This document shows positions 6,454 to 6,932 of a stretch of DNA of 6,932 bases, one piece after another. The stretch is from Dehalococcoidia bacterium. GTDB lineage: Bacteria > Chloroflexota > Dehalococcoidia > Dehalococcoidales > RBG-16-60-22. The stretch lies in assembly GCA_030605045.1 (NCBI GenBank), contig JAUWBK010000065.1, positions 1 through 6,932 on the forward strand, written 5' to 3'. Both the position numbers and the translations under genes were made by a program. Each line of letters begins with the position of its first letter. Position 1 is the stretch's first letter. Under the pieces are notes generated by a model. That model was given only the letters and a program-made list of their open reading frames with translations, did no database searches and was not told where the DNA came from.

Positions 6454-6932
6454 ATGAAGAAGCTTATTATTTTTCTAATCGCGCTGCTTGTGTTCATGGT
6501 CGGCTGTGCGGCACCAGAGCCTGAGCTCCAGGTAAAAGGGATCTTTATTGAAGGGGCCTCGGCGGGAGATGCGGAAACCTTGAACTACATTCTAGCTGCT
6601 GACGCCGCTTCATTCTCATATGCCGGACAAACCTTGGGCAGCCTTGCCACCTATGATAACGACTGGAATGTAGTCCTGCGCCACTTGGCTAAGCCAGTGG
6701 AGGTCTCTGAGGATGGTCTTACCTATACTATGACCATAAGGGACGACCTGAGGTGGAGCGACGGCACAAAGGTAACTGCCGAGGACTATGTATATACCTT
6801 GAAGAACCTCATGTTCTCCGATTGGCTCAACTATACCTACCAAACTGACTGGGAAGAGACGGTCAACGGTGAGACAGTATTCGTTGAACCTGAAGTGGTC
6901 AACGAAACAACCTTCGTCATAAAAAGACAGAC
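6454..6932 (+). CDS. ABC transporter family-5 solute-binding lipoprotein (OppA/DppA-like), 3' part missing
   Basis: The first 159 residues are present; the frame stays open to the right edge and should continue for several hundred residues if of usual family length. A lipoprotein signal is clear: MKK, a hydrophobic stretch (4-16), and the lipobox MVGC with Cys18 as the probable lipidated residue, followed by an acidic, proline-containing linker. The mature part shows the family-5 core: ATYDNDW (65-71), then VSEDGLTYTMTIRDDLRWSDG (84-104) and VTAEDYVYTLK (107-117). These proteins sit outside the cytoplasmic membrane and deliver oligopeptides, dipeptides, nickel or other solutes to an ABC permease. 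Start: ATG at 6454 with GAGGAGGGG about seven bases upstream. It lies 36 bp after iorB with no visible terminator, so it may belong to the same transcript; permease genes would be expected downstream. Confidence 0.93.
   Translation, partial: MKKLIIFLIALLVFMVGCAAPEPELQVKGIFIEGASAGDAETLNYILAADAASFSYAGQTLGSLATYDNDWNVVLRHLAKPVEVSEDGLTYTMTIRDDLRWSDGTKVTAEDYVYTLKNLMFSDWLNYTYQTDWEETVNGETVFVEPEVVNETTFVIKRQ

Noticed and set aside
1..6932. CRISPR arrays, tRNAs, rRNAs, insertion sequences or phage genes.
   Set aside because: No spaced direct repeats, cloverleaf-type sequences, transposase frames or terminal inverted repeats were seen on either strand.

Overview
The window reads as chromosomal DNA of an anaerobic, probably fermentative or acyl-CoA-oxidising bacterium. 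The key marker is a ferredoxin-linked indolepyruvate oxidoreductase (iorAB). Around it lie an acyl-CoA dehydrogenase, a MaoC-type hydratase and a peptide-type ABC solute-binding lipoprotein. GC content looks intermediate, and Shine-Dalgarno sites are strong and purine-rich. This gene mix would fit an uncultured Dehalococcoidia/Chloroflexota or a similar sediment anaerobe, but that placement is inference: no rRNA or other taxonomic marker is present. There are no tRNAs, rRNAs, insertion sequences, CRISPR arrays or phage genes.

Layout. The left 2.06 kb is a minus-strand cluster, read right to left: a possible 17-codon leader ORF (2062-2009), an alpha/beta hydrolase (2012-1068), a LOG-family nucleotide phosphoribohydrolase (1047-364), and a Crp/Fnr-type cyclic-nucleotide-binding-domain protein that runs off the left edge (from 328). 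Gaps are 20 and 35 bp, and the leader overlaps the hydrolase start by ATGA, so this looks like one operon. A divergent intergenic region of about 220 bp (2063-2286) follows and carries a good sigma70-like promoter for the plus strand. The right 4.6 kb is all plus strand: acyl-CoA dehydrogenase (2287-3423) and MaoC-like hydratase (3433-3855), 9 bp apart; then a 136-bp gap with a second promoter candidate; then iorA (3992-5824) and iorB (5821-6417), overlapping by ATGA; then, after 36 bp, a family-5 solute-binding lipoprotein (from 6454) that runs off the right edge.

How the genes may work together. The solute-binding protein would capture oligopeptides or similar solutes. IorAB would convert aryl-pyruvates from aromatic amino acid transamination to aryl-acetyl-CoA, CO2 and reduced ferredoxin. 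The dehydrogenase and hydratase would carry out the first two oxidation/hydration steps on an acyl-CoA. This is a coherent peptide/acyl-CoA catabolic neighbourhood, but the substrates are not shown by the sequence. No ETF, transaminase, thiolase or transporter permease is in the window.

The most unusual observations are the coupled 17-codon leader ORF before the hydrolase and the divergent motifs in IorA: CIGCAYR where CPGCPHR is usual, and CK in place of CP in the second ferredoxin cluster. A third is the apparent loss of the phosphate-binding arginine in the cNMP-binding domain. I saw no clearly undescribed multi-gene system.
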